The position numbers were made by a program, and so were the translations under genes. Of a stretch of DNA of 64,000 nt, positions 36,537 through 45,429 are shown piece by piece; the stretch's first letter is position 1, and each line of letters begins with the position of its first letter. The DNA is from Rheinheimera riviphila (GTDB lineage: Bacteria; Pseudomonadota; Gammaproteobacteria; Enterobacterales; Alteromonadaceae), in assembly GCF_004005945.1 (NCBI RefSeq), contig NZ_SACS01000006.1:124001-188000 (forward strand), given 5' to 3'. The notes beneath the pieces are model-generated. The model did not search any database, was not told the DNA's origin, and worked only from the letters and a program-made list of their open reading frames with translations.

Positions 36537-39374
36537 ATGGACAAAATTGATATCCGTGGTGCCCGTACCCACAACTTAAAAAACATTTCGCTGCAAATTC
36601 CGCGCGACAAACTGATTGTGATCACCGGTTTGTCCGGCTCCGGCAAGTCGTCATTGGCGTTTGATACGCTGTACGCAGAAGGTCAGCGCCGTTATGTCGA
36701 ATCTTTGTCGGCCTATGCGCGGCAGTTTTTAAGTCTGATGGAAAAACCGGATGTTGACCATATCGAAGGTTTATCGCCGGCAATTTCGATTGAGCAGAAA
36801 TCTACTTCGCATAACCCGCGTTCAACGGTCGGGACCATCACCGAAATTTATGATTATTTACGCTTATTATTCGCCCGCGTTGGCGAGCCACGTTGCCCGA
36901 CCCACGATCTACCTTTAGCGGCGCAAACCATCAGCGAGATGGTCGACAAAGTAGTGGCTTTCCCCGAAGGCACCAAACTGATGGTGCTGGCGCCAGTGGT
37001 GCAAGAGCGTAAAGGCGAACACGTTAAAACGTTGGAAACCCTGGCTGCGCAAGGCTATATCCGCGCCCGCATTAACGGCGAAATTTGCGATTTGTCTGAT
37101 CCGCCAAAACTCGATTTACATAAAAAACACACCATTGAAGTGGTCATCGACCGGATTAAAGTCCGTGACGATATTAAGCAGCGCCTCGCCGAAAGTTTTG
37201 AAACCGCGCTGGAACTGTCCGGTGGCATCGCCAAAGTAGCGCCGATGGATGTAGAACCAGGCCAAAGTACGGACGAGCTGATTTTCTCTGCCAACTTTGC
37301 CTGTCCGACCTGCGGTTATTCAATGGCCGAACTCGAGCCTCGACTGTTTTCCTTTAATAACCCAGCCGGTGCCTGTCAGGCTTGTGATGGTCTTGGCGTG
37401 AAGCAATATTTCGACGCCAATAAAGTCATTGTCAGCTCCGATCTCAGCTTATCCGCCGGTGCTATTCGCGGCTGGGATAAACGCAATTTTTATTATTTTC
37501 AGATGTTAAAGTCACTCGCCGAGCATTATGGTTTTGACGTTGATGTGCCTTTTAACAGTCTGAAAAAAGAGCATCAACAAGCCATTTTAAGCGGCAGTGG
37601 CCGTAAAGAAATTGAGTTTAAATACCTGAACGATCGTGGTGATATCGTTCTTAGAAAGCATCCATTTGAAGGTATTTTGCCAAATATGGAGCGGCGCTAT
37701 CACGACACTGAATCGAACGCGGTGCGCGAAGAACTATCCAAATATCTGGCCAGCCAATGTTGTCCGGTTTGTGACGGTTCGCGCTTACGCGAAGAAGCGC
37801 GCCATGTGTTTATTGGCAAAACCACCTTGCCGCAAATTGTCGAGCTGTCGATTGGCGATTGTCACCAGTATTTCACCAAACTCAGCCTGACCGGTCAGCG
37901 CGCGCAAATTGCTGAAAAAATCCTGAAAGAAATTCAGGACCGGCTGATGTTTTTGGTCAACGTTGGCCTGAATTACCTGAATTTATCCCGCAGCGCTGAA
38001 ACCTTATCGGGTGGTGAAGCACAGCGTATTCGGCTTGCCAGTCAAATCGGCGCTGGTTTAGTTGGCGTGATGTACGTGCTGGACGAACCTTCAATTGGCC
38101 TGCACCAACGTGACAACGACCGTTTACTTGGTACCTTAACGCACCTGCGTAATCTCGGTAACACGGTGATAGTGGTCGAACACGACGAAGACGCGGTGCG
38201 TTTAGCCGACCATATTATCGACATTGGCCCTGGCGCCGGTGTGCACGGTGGTTATGTGGTGGCGCAAGGTACGCTGGCCGATATCGAAGCGGCCGAAGAT
38301 TCATTGACCGGCCAGTATTTATCCGGCAAACGCAAAATTGCCATTCCGGACAAACGCCATGTCGGTAAAAAAGGCAAAGAACTGAAAGTGCTTGGTGCGA
38401 CGGGTAACAACCTGAAAAACGTCGATTTAACCATTCCTTTTGGTGTCATGACCTGTATTACCGGTGTTTCAGGCTCGGGCAAATCAACACTGATTAACGA
38501 CACGCTGTTTCGGGTGGCGCGTAAAGTATTAAACAAAGGCGAAGGCGATGACCCGGCACCGCATCGGGCGATTGAAGGGTTGGAGCACTTTGATAAATGC
38601 GTTGATATTGATCAAAGCCCAATCGGTCGCACCCCACGTTCCAACCCGGCCACTTACACCGGTATTTTCACTGCGGTGCGTGATTTATTCGCAGGGACCC
38701 AGGAAGCACGTTCGCGTGGTTATCAGGTTGGGCGTTTTAGCTTTAACGTCAAAGGTGGCCGCTGTGAAGCTTGTCAGGGCGATGGCGTGATCAAAGTCGA
38801 AATGCATTTTCTGCCGGATGTGTATGTGCCTTGTGACGTGTGCAAAGGCAAACGCTACAACCGTGAAACATTGGAAGTGAAATACAAAGGCAAGAATATT
38901 CATGAAGTGCTGGAGATGACGGTCGAAGATGCTTATGGCTACTTTGAAGCGATCCCGGCGATTGCCCGCAAACTCAAAACCTTGATGGACGTTGGTTTAA
39001 CGTACATCCGGCTGGGTCAGTCGGCGACCACCTTGTCTGGCGGCGAAGCACAACGGGTGAAACTAGCGCGTGAACTCTCAAAACGCGACACCGGTAAAAC
39101 CCTGTATATTCTCGACGAACCAACCACCGGCCTGCACTTTTATGATATCCAGCAGCTACTCAACGTGCTGCATAAGTTGCGTGACGCCGGCAATACCATA
39201 GTGGTCATTGAGCACAACCTCGACGTGGTGAAAACCGCCGATTGGGTGGTCGATTTAGGCCCGGAAGGTGGCAACGGTGGCGGCGAAATTCTGATCGCCG
39301 GCACGCCAGAGCAAGTGGCCGCCTGCGAAAAATCTTACACCGGCCAATATATGAAGCCGTTGTTGGCGAAGTAA
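36537..39374 (+). CDS. uvrA: Excinuclease ABC subunit A
   Basis: This 945-residue protein is the damage-recognition ATPase of nucleotide excision repair, acting as a dimer with UvrB. There are two ABC ATPase modules: Walker A motifs GLSGSGKSS and GVSGSGKST, signatures LSGGEAQR in both halves, and Walker B-type LDEPSIGLH and LDEPTTGLH. Zinc-binding cysteines appear as CPTCGYSM with CQAC, and CEACQGDG with CDVCKGKRY. Length matches E. coli UvrA (about 940). The ATG at 36537 begins the conserved [16 protein letters not shown]. It is monocistronic as far as can be seen. Confidence 0.98.
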   Translation: MDKIDIRGARTHNLKNISLQIPRDKLIVITGLSGSGKSSLAFDTLYAEGQRRYVESLSAYARQFLSLMEKPDVDHIEGLSPAISIEQKSTSHNPRSTVGTITEIYDYLRLLFARVGEPRCPTHDLPLAAQTISEMVDKVVAFPEGTKLMVLAPVVQERKGEHVKTLETLAAQGYIRARINGEICDLSDPPKLDLHKKHTIEVVIDRIKVRDDIKQRLAESFETALELSGGIAKVAPMDVEPGQSTDELIFSANFACPTCGYSMAELEPRLFSFNNPAGACQACDGLGVKQYFDANKVIVSSDLSLSAGAIRGWDKRNFYYFQMLKSLAEHYGFDVDVPFNSLKKEHQQAILSGSGRKEIEFKYLNDRGDIVLRKHPFEGILPNMERRYHDTESNAVREELSKYLASQCCPVCDGSRLREEARHVFIGKTTLPQIVELSIGDCHQYFTKLSLTGQRAQIAEKILKEIQDRLMFLVNVGLNYLNLSRSAETLSGGEAQRIRLASQIGAGLVGVMYVLDEPSIGLHQRDNDRLLGTLTHLRNLGNTVIVVEHDEDAVRLADHIIDIGPGAGVHGGYVVAQGTLADIEAAEDSLTGQYLSGKRKIAIPDKRHVGKKGKELKVLGATGNNLKNVDLTIPFGVMTCITGVSGSGKSTLINDTLFRVARKVLNKGEGDDPAPHRAIEGLEHFDKCVDIDQSPIGRTPRSNPATYTGIFTAVRDLFAGTQEARSRGYQVGRFSFNVKGGRCEACQGDGVIKVEMHFLPDVYVPCDVCKGKRYNRETLEVKYKGKNIHEVLEMTVEDAYGYFEAIPAIARKLKTLMDVGLTYIRLGQSATTLSGGEAQRVKLARELSKRDTGKTLYILDEPTTGLHFYDIQQLLNVLHKLRDAGNTIVVIEHNLDVVKTADWVVDLGPEGGNGGGEILIAGTPEQVAACEKSYTGQYMKPLLAK

Positions 39375-39381
39375 TTTGATA

Positions 39382-39440
39382 ATATGGGGGCAGCGCTCAT
39401 TGTTGACGTTTTTCACGGAACAATAAGCGCTTCCCCATAT
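39382..39440. other. 59-base interrupted palindrome
   Basis: The arms pair ATATGGGG with CCCCATAT, AGCGCT with AGCGCT, and ATTGTT with AACAAT, separated by small mismatches, around a 14-nt loop containing TTTTT. Twenty base pairs form in all. It lies just after uvrA and 39 bases before the next gene. It could be a terminator without a terminal T-run or a short mobile-element-like repeat. Confidence 0.6.
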
Positions 39441-39478
39441 CGATAGACCTATATGAATAACTAACATACTGAACTCTT

Positions 39479-39787
39479 ATGAAAAAACTCTCAGCCGTCC
39501 AACTAAAACAACAAGCTGCGGTACTCGCAGCGGTCGAAGCACTGGAACAACAAGCCATCGCCGAACTGCCTGGCGCAGTGCAAGGTTGGTTCAGTCTGGA
39601 GTATGAAGCTTTCCCAATCTCATTATTGGTGCGACTGCAGTTTGCGACCGAAGAAGCCCTTGCTGCCGCTCAACCTCAGCTGCTGGTGTGGCAAAAACGC
39701 TTCAGTGGTTTGATGCTGAAAAAAGGTGTGATCCTCAAGGATATGCGCAAACATCTGGTGTTTACTTGTATGGGGCCGGAGGATTAG
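39479..39787 (+). CDS. Small conserved-looking protein of unknown function
   Basis: This 102-residue soluble protein has an N-terminal helix (QLKQQAAVLAAVEALEQQAIAEL) and a compact C-terminal part rich in hydrophobic residues. No signal peptide, membrane segment or known motif is present, and I do not recognise a family. It lies between uvrA and the HD-GYP gene on the same strand, with a palindrome in front. Confidence 0.6.
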   Translation: MKKLSAVQLKQQAAVLAAVEALEQQAIAELPGAVQGWFSLEYEAFPISLLVRLQFATEEALAAAQPQLLVWQKRFSGLMLKKGVILKDMRKHLVFTCMGPED

Positions 39788-39881
39788 CACGGTTCGACAT
39801 GAAGGAAGTCCGCTGACCCCAACGGAAAAACTCTGACTATACTCAAAGCCATAGCTGAATGTTGGATTTGGGTGGCAAAAC

Positions 39882-41483
39882 GTGGCAACTATTGAACAAG
39901 GTATTACGCCAAATGCTGAGCAAAATACCGAGCAGAACATCGGGCAATTAGAACATTTTGTCACCATTGGCCTGGCGCTCGCGCGGCAGACTGATCAAAC
40001 CCAGTTATTAGAACAAATTCTGCAAAGTGCCCAGCACATCAGTAAAGCGGAAGGCGGCACCATTTACCGCTGCAACGGCCAGCAACTGGAATTCGCCACT
40101 TTAATTAATCATCGGCTGGATTTACATCAGGGCGGTACTTCCGGTGAAAGTCCAGCACAAGCGCCTATTCCTCTTCTCATCGATGGCAAACCGAATGACA
40201 GTGCGGTGGTGGCCATGGCGGCGAACCAACAACAACCGATTGCCATCGACGATGTATACACCAGCCCTTTGGTTAATCAGCAAAAAGCCCGTGATTTTGA
40301 CCAGCAAATGGGTTATCGCACCCAATCGATGCTAACAGTTCCCCTATTAGACCATCAGGCTGACGTGACCGGTGTGTTGCAACTGATTAACTGCCTGGAT
40401 GATGCCGGACTGCCGCAACCTTTCCCGCCCGAAGTACAGCGCCAAGTGCTGGCGCTGGCGTCTTTGGCGGCGATGGTGATCACCAACAAGCAACTGGTGC
40501 GCGATCTGGAGAATCTGTTTGAAGCATTATCGCGGTTATTGGCCCAGGCGATTGATGAAAAATCGCCTTATACCGGTGGCCATTGCCGACGTGTGCCGGC
40601 ACTGACCATGATGCTGGCAGAAGCCTGTAGTGCGACCACCGAAGGGCCGCTGGCCGTTTTTCAGATGACGCCGGCCGACGTGCACGAATTGTCGGTGGCG
40701 GGCTGGTTGCATGATTGCGGCAAAATCGCCACGCCGGAATATGTGATGGATAAAGCCACCAAACTGCATGGTTTGCATGACAATATTGCGTTAGTCGCCG
40801 CGCGTTTTGAAATCGCCGCTCGTGATATTGAATTGAACCCACAGCTGGACGCAGCCAGCAAAGCCCAGCAATTAGAACAACTTCGACTGGACTTAAGCTT
40901 TTTACGCAGCAGCAATATCGGCGGCGAATTTATGTCGTGGGAATTGCAAAAACGGGTGCGTGAGATTGCCGATCGTTATCAAATCAGCATCGGCGGTGTG
41001 ACGCAGTCAGTGCTGACGGCTGATGAAGTCACCAATATGTGTGTTGAGCGCGGCACCTTAAATAACGAAGAGCGCCGCATTATCAACCGCCATATTGAAG
41101 TGACCATCGATATGCTGGAATCGTTGCCGTTCCCCAAACATCTGCGCAACGTGCCGGAATATGCCGGGGGGCACCATGAAAAAATGGACGGTACCGGTTA
41201 TCCACGTGGCCTGAAAAAAGAGCAGATGTCGGTGCAGGCGCGCATTATGGCGATTGCCGATATTTTTGAAGCACTGACAGCCAACGATCGGCCCTACAAA
41301 AAAGCCAAAACTTTATCCGAATCGCTGCGGATTTTGGGTTTTATGGCGCAGGATCAGCATATTGACGTCGATTTATTCCGGGTGTTTATCGACAAAAAGG
41401 TCTATTTGCAATTTGCCGAAGAATTCCTGGGAACGGAGCAAATCGATGATGTCGACTTTAACACCATCCCAGGCTGGCAATAA
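39882..41483 (+). CDS. GAF-domain HD-GYP phosphodiesterase
   Basis: This 533-residue cytoplasmic protein has a GAF sensor at about 25-200 and an HD-GYP domain at about 205-500. Catalytic landmarks are HDCGK (H277, D278) and HHEKMDGTGYP (431-441), so cyclic di-GMP hydrolysis is expected. The domain has an insertion of about 90 residues between the HD motif and the HH motif, longer than usual. The start is GTG 39882; no in-frame ATG gives a complete GAF. With the GGEEF protein at 35056-36180 it forms a local cyclic di-GMP make/break pair. Confidence 0.88.
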   Translation: MATIEQGITPNAEQNTEQNIGQLEHFVTIGLALARQTDQTQLLEQILQSAQHISKAEGGTIYRCNGQQLEFATLINHRLDLHQGGTSGESPAQAPIPLLIDGKPNDSAVVAMAANQQQPIAIDDVYTSPLVNQQKARDFDQQMGYRTQSMLTVPLLDHQADVTGVLQLINCLDDAGLPQPFPPEVQRQVLALASLAAMVITNKQLVRDLENLFEALSRLLAQAIDEKSPYTGGHCRRVPALTMMLAEACSATTEGPLAVFQMTPADVHELSVAGWLHDCGKIATPEYVMDKATKLHGLHDNIALVAARFEIAARDIELNPQLDAASKAQQLEQLRLDLSFLRSSNIGGEFMSWELQKRVREIADRYQISIGGVTQSVLTADEVTNMCVERGTLNNEERRIINRHIEVTIDMLESLPFPKHLRNVPEYAGGHHEKMDGTGYPRGLKKEQMSVQARIMAIADIFEALTANDRPYKKAKTLSESLRILGFMAQDQHIDVDLFRVFIDKKVYLQFAEEFLGTEQIDDVDFNTIPGWQ

Positions 41484-41547
41484 TGAACCACCAATGCAAG
41501 TGCTTACGACTTGCTGGCCGCTACAAAGCATGAAATATTAGTCTTCT

Positions 41548-41575
41548 ATCATTTGGGATCAATCATTTGGGATCA
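41548..41575. repeat. Perfect 14-bp tandem duplication
   Basis: ATCATTTGGGATCA occurs twice in a row in the leader region before the EF-hand protein gene. Together with the following TAGCTCTGACCCC segment it looks like the edge of a short repetitive element. Confidence 0.7.
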
Positions 41576-41630
41576 GCACATAGCTCTGACCCCAAAAGTT
41601 CGCTCCAGCTTTGGAAATAAGGAAAATTAC

Positions 41631-43751
41631 ATGGCACACCAATGGCGCTTTTTTCGTTCCGGCGGTTTTGATCAGGTTCGGCTTGATCAAATTGCAGACT
41701 GGCAACATTTAAACGAGCTCGACCCAAAACTGTGGGCGGCGCTGAGTTGCCCGGTCAAAGGGCTGGAATTTGATGCCCGCACCATGAGTTATCTCGACAC
41801 CGACAACGACGGCCGGGTGCGGATTGATGAAGTGAAAACAGCGGTGGCCTGGGCGTTGTCGGCGCTGCAACAGCCGCAAGTACTGCTCAGTGGTGACGAA
41901 CTGCCATTAAGCGCCATCAACACCAGTACCGAAGATGGCCAAAAACTGCTGGCATCGGCCAAACGCATTTTACAGAACCTTGGTAAAGCCGATGCAAGCT
42001 CACTCACTGTGGCTGACACCGCTGATATGGCGCAGATTTTCCCGGCGCATCAGTTAAACGGCGATGGCATTATTACCGAAGAGCTCGCCAGCAGTCCTGA
42101 ACTGAAGCATTTGATCACTACCTTATTGGCACTGGAAATCTCCAGTGTTGATCGCAGCGGTGTGCTGGGCATCAATCAAGAACAGCTTGAGAATTTTGTT
42201 GCCGACGGTAAGGCTTTTACCGACTGGCAACAAAGCGGCACCGATATCAGCACGGTATTTGGCAGTGGCACCGATGAAGCCTTTCAACTGCTGAGCGCAC
42301 TGGACGCTAAAGTCACTGACTATTTCACCCGTTGTCAGCTGGCAGCTTACGACGCCAGTGCCGCAGTGCCGCTCAATGGCGCAATCGAAGATTATGCGGC
42401 GTTGTCGCGGCAGTTATTGTCACAAGCCACCTTAGACACCAGCTATTTACCGCTGGCACATATCAGCGCCGAGGGCACTTTGCCGCTGGAAAAAGGCGTG
42501 CACCCACATTGGGCAAAAGTACTGAGCCGTTTGGCTGAACTTGCCGCTGCTATTTGGCCGGCAAAAACCAGCATCAACGCCAAAGACTGGCAGCAGCTCA
42601 AAGATGTGCTGCAACCCTACGCCGAATGGAAAGCGGCGCAGCCTGCCACCAAAGCCAGCACGCTGGAGCCAGAGGTCCTGGCCGCTTGCCTGAATGAGGC
42701 AACGTTACAGCAAGCCTATACGCTGATGGCGCAGGATATTTCGCAGCAGGCCGAAGCGGAATCGGTGCTGGATGTCGACAAGTTAGTGCGTTATCAGCGG
42801 TATTTGCGTGATTTACTGCGCAATTTTGTCAACTTCGAAATTTTCTACAGCCTGGAAAAGCCAGCCATTTTCCAAAATGGCCGCTTGTATCTGGATGGTC
42901 GCAGCTGCGATTTATGCCTAAACGTCAATGACGCTGCTAAACACGCCAAACTGGCCGGTTTAAGTGGCATTTATTTGTTATATGTTGATTGTGTGCGAAG
43001 TGCGACCGGCGAGAAAAAATCGATTGTGGCGTCGATGACCGCAGGTGATGCTGGCAATTTGATGGTTGGCCGTAACGGCGTGTTTTATGATCCAACGGGG
43101 CAAGACTGGGATGCGACCGTGACCCAAATTGTCACCAACCCGATCAGTATCCGCGAAGCGTTTTTCACACCTTATCAGCGGCTTGGCCGGATGATTTCTG
43201 ATCAAATCCAGAAATTTGCCGCGGCTAAAGATAAAGACATTGAAGCCAAAAGTGCTGCCGGGGTCGGTGGAGCAGCGAAAATTGCTGAAACTCCAGCCGC
43301 CAAACCTGCGGCGCCTGCACCCTTTGATGTAGCAAAATTTGCGGGTATTTTTGCGGCCATCGGCTTAGCCATTGGCGCTATTGGCACCGCTTTGGCTGCG
43401 GTGGTGACAGGCTTCCTGGGTCTGGTATGGTGGCAAATGCCGCTGGCGCTGGTCGGGATTATTTTCTTTATTTCCGGACCTTCGATGCTGCTGGCCTGGT
43501 TTAAACTGCGCGCGCGCAATCTGGCACCGCTACTCGATGCTAACGGCTGGGCGATTAATACCAATGCCAAACTCAGTATTAAATTTGGTACCAAATTGAC
43601 GGCATTGGCGATATTGCCAAAAGGCTCAAAACGGACTTTAACCGACCCTTATGAAGAAAAAAGTAATGCCGGTTTATGGTTTATTCTACTGGTGATCCTG
43701 GTGACAGCCTGGGTGTTATGGCGGCAGGGCTTATTGGCGCAGTGGCTATAA
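41631..43751 (+). CDS. Large EF-hand protein with C-terminal membrane anchor, unknown function
   Basis: This protein has 706 residues from ATG 41631, which has AAGGA 8 bases upstream. A canonical EF-hand loop DTDNDGRVRIDE lies at 56-67, and a second, partial one (LNGDGIITEE) near 140, so calcium binding is likely. The middle is helical and unassigned. After an Ala/Pro-rich hinge (about 575-600) there are two close hydrophobic segments (VAKFAGIFAAIGLAIGAIGT and the LVWWQMPLALVGII region) and a final one near the C-terminus. There is no N-terminal signal, so the EF-hands may face the cytoplasm. I do not recognise a named family. Confidence 0.7.
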   Translation: MAHQWRFFRSGGFDQVRLDQIADWQHLNELDPKLWAALSCPVKGLEFDARTMSYLDTDNDGRVRIDEVKTAVAWALSALQQPQVLLSGDELPLSAINTSTEDGQKLLASAKRILQNLGKADASSLTVADTADMAQIFPAHQLNGDGIITEELASSPELKHLITTLLALEISSVDRSGVLGINQEQLENFVADGKAFTDWQQSGTDISTVFGSGTDEAFQLLSALDAKVTDYFTRCQLAAYDASAAVPLNGAIEDYAALSRQLLSQATLDTSYLPLAHISAEGTLPLEKGVHPHWAKVLSRLAELAAAIWPAKTSINAKDWQQLKDVLQPYAEWKAAQPATKASTLEPEVLAACLNEATLQQAYTLMAQDISQQAEAESVLDVDKLVRYQRYLRDLLRNFVNFEIFYSLEKPAIFQNGRLYLDGRSCDLCLNVNDAAKHAKLAGLSGIYLLYVDCVRSATGEKKSIVASMTAGDAGNLMVGRNGVFYDPTGQDWDATVTQIVTNPISIREAFFTPYQRLGRMISDQIQKFAAAKDKDIEAKSAAGVGGAAKIAETPAAKPAAPAPFDVAKFAGIFAAIGLAIGAIGTALAAVVTGFLGLVWWQMPLALVGIIFFISGPSMLLAWFKLRARNLAPLLDANGWAINTNAKLSIKFGTKLTALAILPKGSKRTLTDPYEEKSNAGLWFILLVILVTAWVLWRQGLLAQWL

Positions 43752-43774
43752 GTTATTCAAAGTAAGTTATTTGT

Positions 43775-43809
43775 GTAGGGCGTACTCGCCGCGGCAGCGG
43801 CAGTACGCC
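43775..43809. repeat. REP-like element, third copy
   Basis: GTAGGGCGTACTCGCC and the following bases match the element at 13757-13791 at all but a few positions. The changes are compensatory (ACC/GGT to GCC/GGC), so the hairpin is kept. It lies between the convergent EF-hand and xylR genes. Confidence 0.75.
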
Positions 43810-43831
43810 GGATGGCGACGAAGACCCACTC

Positions 43832-43851
43832 ACCCACCCACCCACCCACCC
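43832..43851. repeat. (ACCC)5 tetranucleotide tract
   Basis: Five perfect ACCC units end 5 bases after the stop codon of xylR (on the minus strand). The tract is outside both coding regions, so length changes would not shift a reading frame. Confidence 0.8.
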
Positions 43852-43856
43852 AGCAA

Positions 43857-45053
43857 TTATTCGTTCATCGCCACTTGGTTAAAAACTGTGCCGCGACCCT
43901 CGCGATATTCTTTCGGTGTTTGACCAAAATGGCGTTTGAACACCGCATACATATATTGCAGTGATGGATAACCACAGATATTGGCAATTTCCGTTGGATT
44001 GACTTGAGTGTCGACCAACATCTTACAAGCCCGCACTAGTTTCTGGTTATGCAGCTCGGTGTGAATGGAATGGCCCCGTTCGGCGCGAAACCTTTGTTCG
44101 AGGTTCGAACGTGAAATCCCTACAAAATCAGTCACCTGTTCGACCTTGGCGCCGCGCGAAGCGTTACGGCGGATATAGTGCATCGCCTGGATCACATAAG
44201 GGTCGCGTAAGGCTTTAAAGTCGGTGGACTGGCGGGATGCCACGCCAACCGGCGGCACCAGAATACGTTTATTGCCAACATCAATATTGTTCAGTTGCAT
44301 ATGCAGCAGCTTGGCCGCTTTATAACCCATTTCGAAACAACCTTGGGTCACTGAACTTAAGCTGATGCGGCTTAAATAGCGGGCAATGTCATCATCGTCG
44401 ATGCCGATAATGGCGATATTATCCGGCACCACAATGCCAACATGTTCACAAGCTTGCAGTAAGTGGCGGGCACGGGAATCGGTGACGGCAATAATGCCAA
44501 TCGGTTTGGGTAGGCTTTGGATCCAGTCGGTTAACCGGTTCATCGCATATTGCCAGGTTTCGGGGCGGGTACAATGCCCTTGATAAACCTGACACTCGTA
44601 ACCGTCTTGCGCGGTCAGTTTGCGCACGGCACTTTCGCGTTCACTGGCCCATCGATGTTGCTCATCGCTCGGCACGCTGTAAAAGGCAAATCGGTCCAGC
44701 CCTTTACGCTTCAGATGTTCATAAGCGGCCTGCACCAACGCGAAGTTATCGGTCGCCACATAAGGTACCGCCGGGTAATCTTCAGCTTTGGTGTACGAGC
44801 CGCCAACGCCAACCACCGGTTTATTCGAACCGGCCAATGCCCGCTGGATATTCATGTCGTCGAAGTCAGCGATAATGCCATCGCCACCCCATTCATGAAT
44901 ATGCTCCAGCCGACATAACAAATCTTCTTCCAGATACAAGTCCCAATCGACTTTGGAAGACTGCAGATAATGGCCAATACCTTCAATGACCTGCCGGTCA
45001 TAAACTTTATTTGCGTTAAAGAGCAGCGTTATGCTGTGTTTTGCCTTAAACAT
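43857..45053 (-). CDS. xylR: Xylose operon regulator XylR
   Basis: This 398-residue activator closely follows the E. coli XylR pattern: it opens MFKAKHSITLLFNANKVYDRQV, has DGIIADFDD and VGVGGSY, and the LacI-type sugar-binding domain includes IIAVTDSRARHLLQ. The C-terminal AraC-type helix-turn-helix is at about 290-385 (VTDFVGISRSNLEQRFR, ANICGYPSLQYMYAVFKRHFGQTPKEY). It binds D-xylose and activates xylose genes. It is divergent from xylB-xylA. Candidate operators lie before xylB, before xylA and between the two transporter operons. Confidence 0.95.
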   Translation of the reverse strand: MFKAKHSITLLFNANKVYDRQVIEGIGHYLQSSKVDWDLYLEEDLLCRLEHIHEWGGDGIIADFDDMNIQRALAGSNKPVVGVGGSYTKAEDYPAVPYVATDNFALVQAAYEHLKRKGLDRFAFYSVPSDEQHRWASERESAVRKLTAQDGYECQVYQGHCTRPETWQYAMNRLTDWIQSLPKPIGIIAVTDSRARHLLQACEHVGIVVPDNIAIIGIDDDDIARYLSRISLSSVTQGCFEMGYKAAKLLHMQLNNIDVGNKRILVPPVGVASRQSTDFKALRDPYVIQAMHYIRRNASRGAKVEQVTDFVGISRSNLEQRFRAERGHSIHTELHNQKLVRACKMLVDTQVNPTEIANICGYPSLQYMYAVFKRHFGQTPKEYREGRGTVFNQVAMNE

Positions 45054-45429
45054 GTCGTCACCCTGTGTTTACCCTTCATCCTTGAAGTTGCAGGGGGTTG
45101 CCGTGTTCACTCACTCCAAGCGCATAGTTCACTATGCTCGTGAGGGGGTCACGTATTTGCCGCGGCGTCCACCGTGGCCAACCTGCTACACCAATGATTT
45201 TGGGTTTATTATTTTTATTGTGTGGGTCTTTTGCTGATCCAGGCGCTCAATAAACACACCCCAACCAGCAATAGCCCTTTTTTTAATCAATTCCATCTTA
45301 GACCGCGCGGAAAATTTCGGATACCAGAAAACATAAAACAGCACAGAATTATGAATTTTCGTAATTGCTGCTAACCCCTTGCTCACCAAAGATTGAGCCA
45401 CTTTTTACCCTTCAGAGCGCTGGCGCATT
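45054..45429. promoter_or_regulatory. xylR-xylB divergent promoter region
   Basis: This 376-base region has no gene. Its xylR-proximal part (about 45060-45180) looks like a dispersed repeat: it holds the stem GCATAG/CTATGC and a GC-rich stretch CCGCGG/CCGTGG, unlike the AT-rich rest. The xylB-proximal part holds GAAAATTTC-type sequence near 45310 and a XylR operator-like site at 45344-45353. Confidence 0.5.
45344..45353 (-). promoter_or_regulatory. Candidate XylR operator before xylB
   Basis: CAGAATTATG on the plus strand is CATAATTCTG on the minus strand, preceded by an AT-rich stretch (GAAAATT). It is identical in its core to the site at 52412-52421 and differs by one base from the one before xylA. 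It lies 77 bases before the xylB start. Confidence 0.5.

Noticed and set aside
43832-43851. Phase-variable tetranucleotide tract
   Set aside because: The ACCC tract lies downstream of both neighbouring stop codons, so changes in length would not switch a gene.
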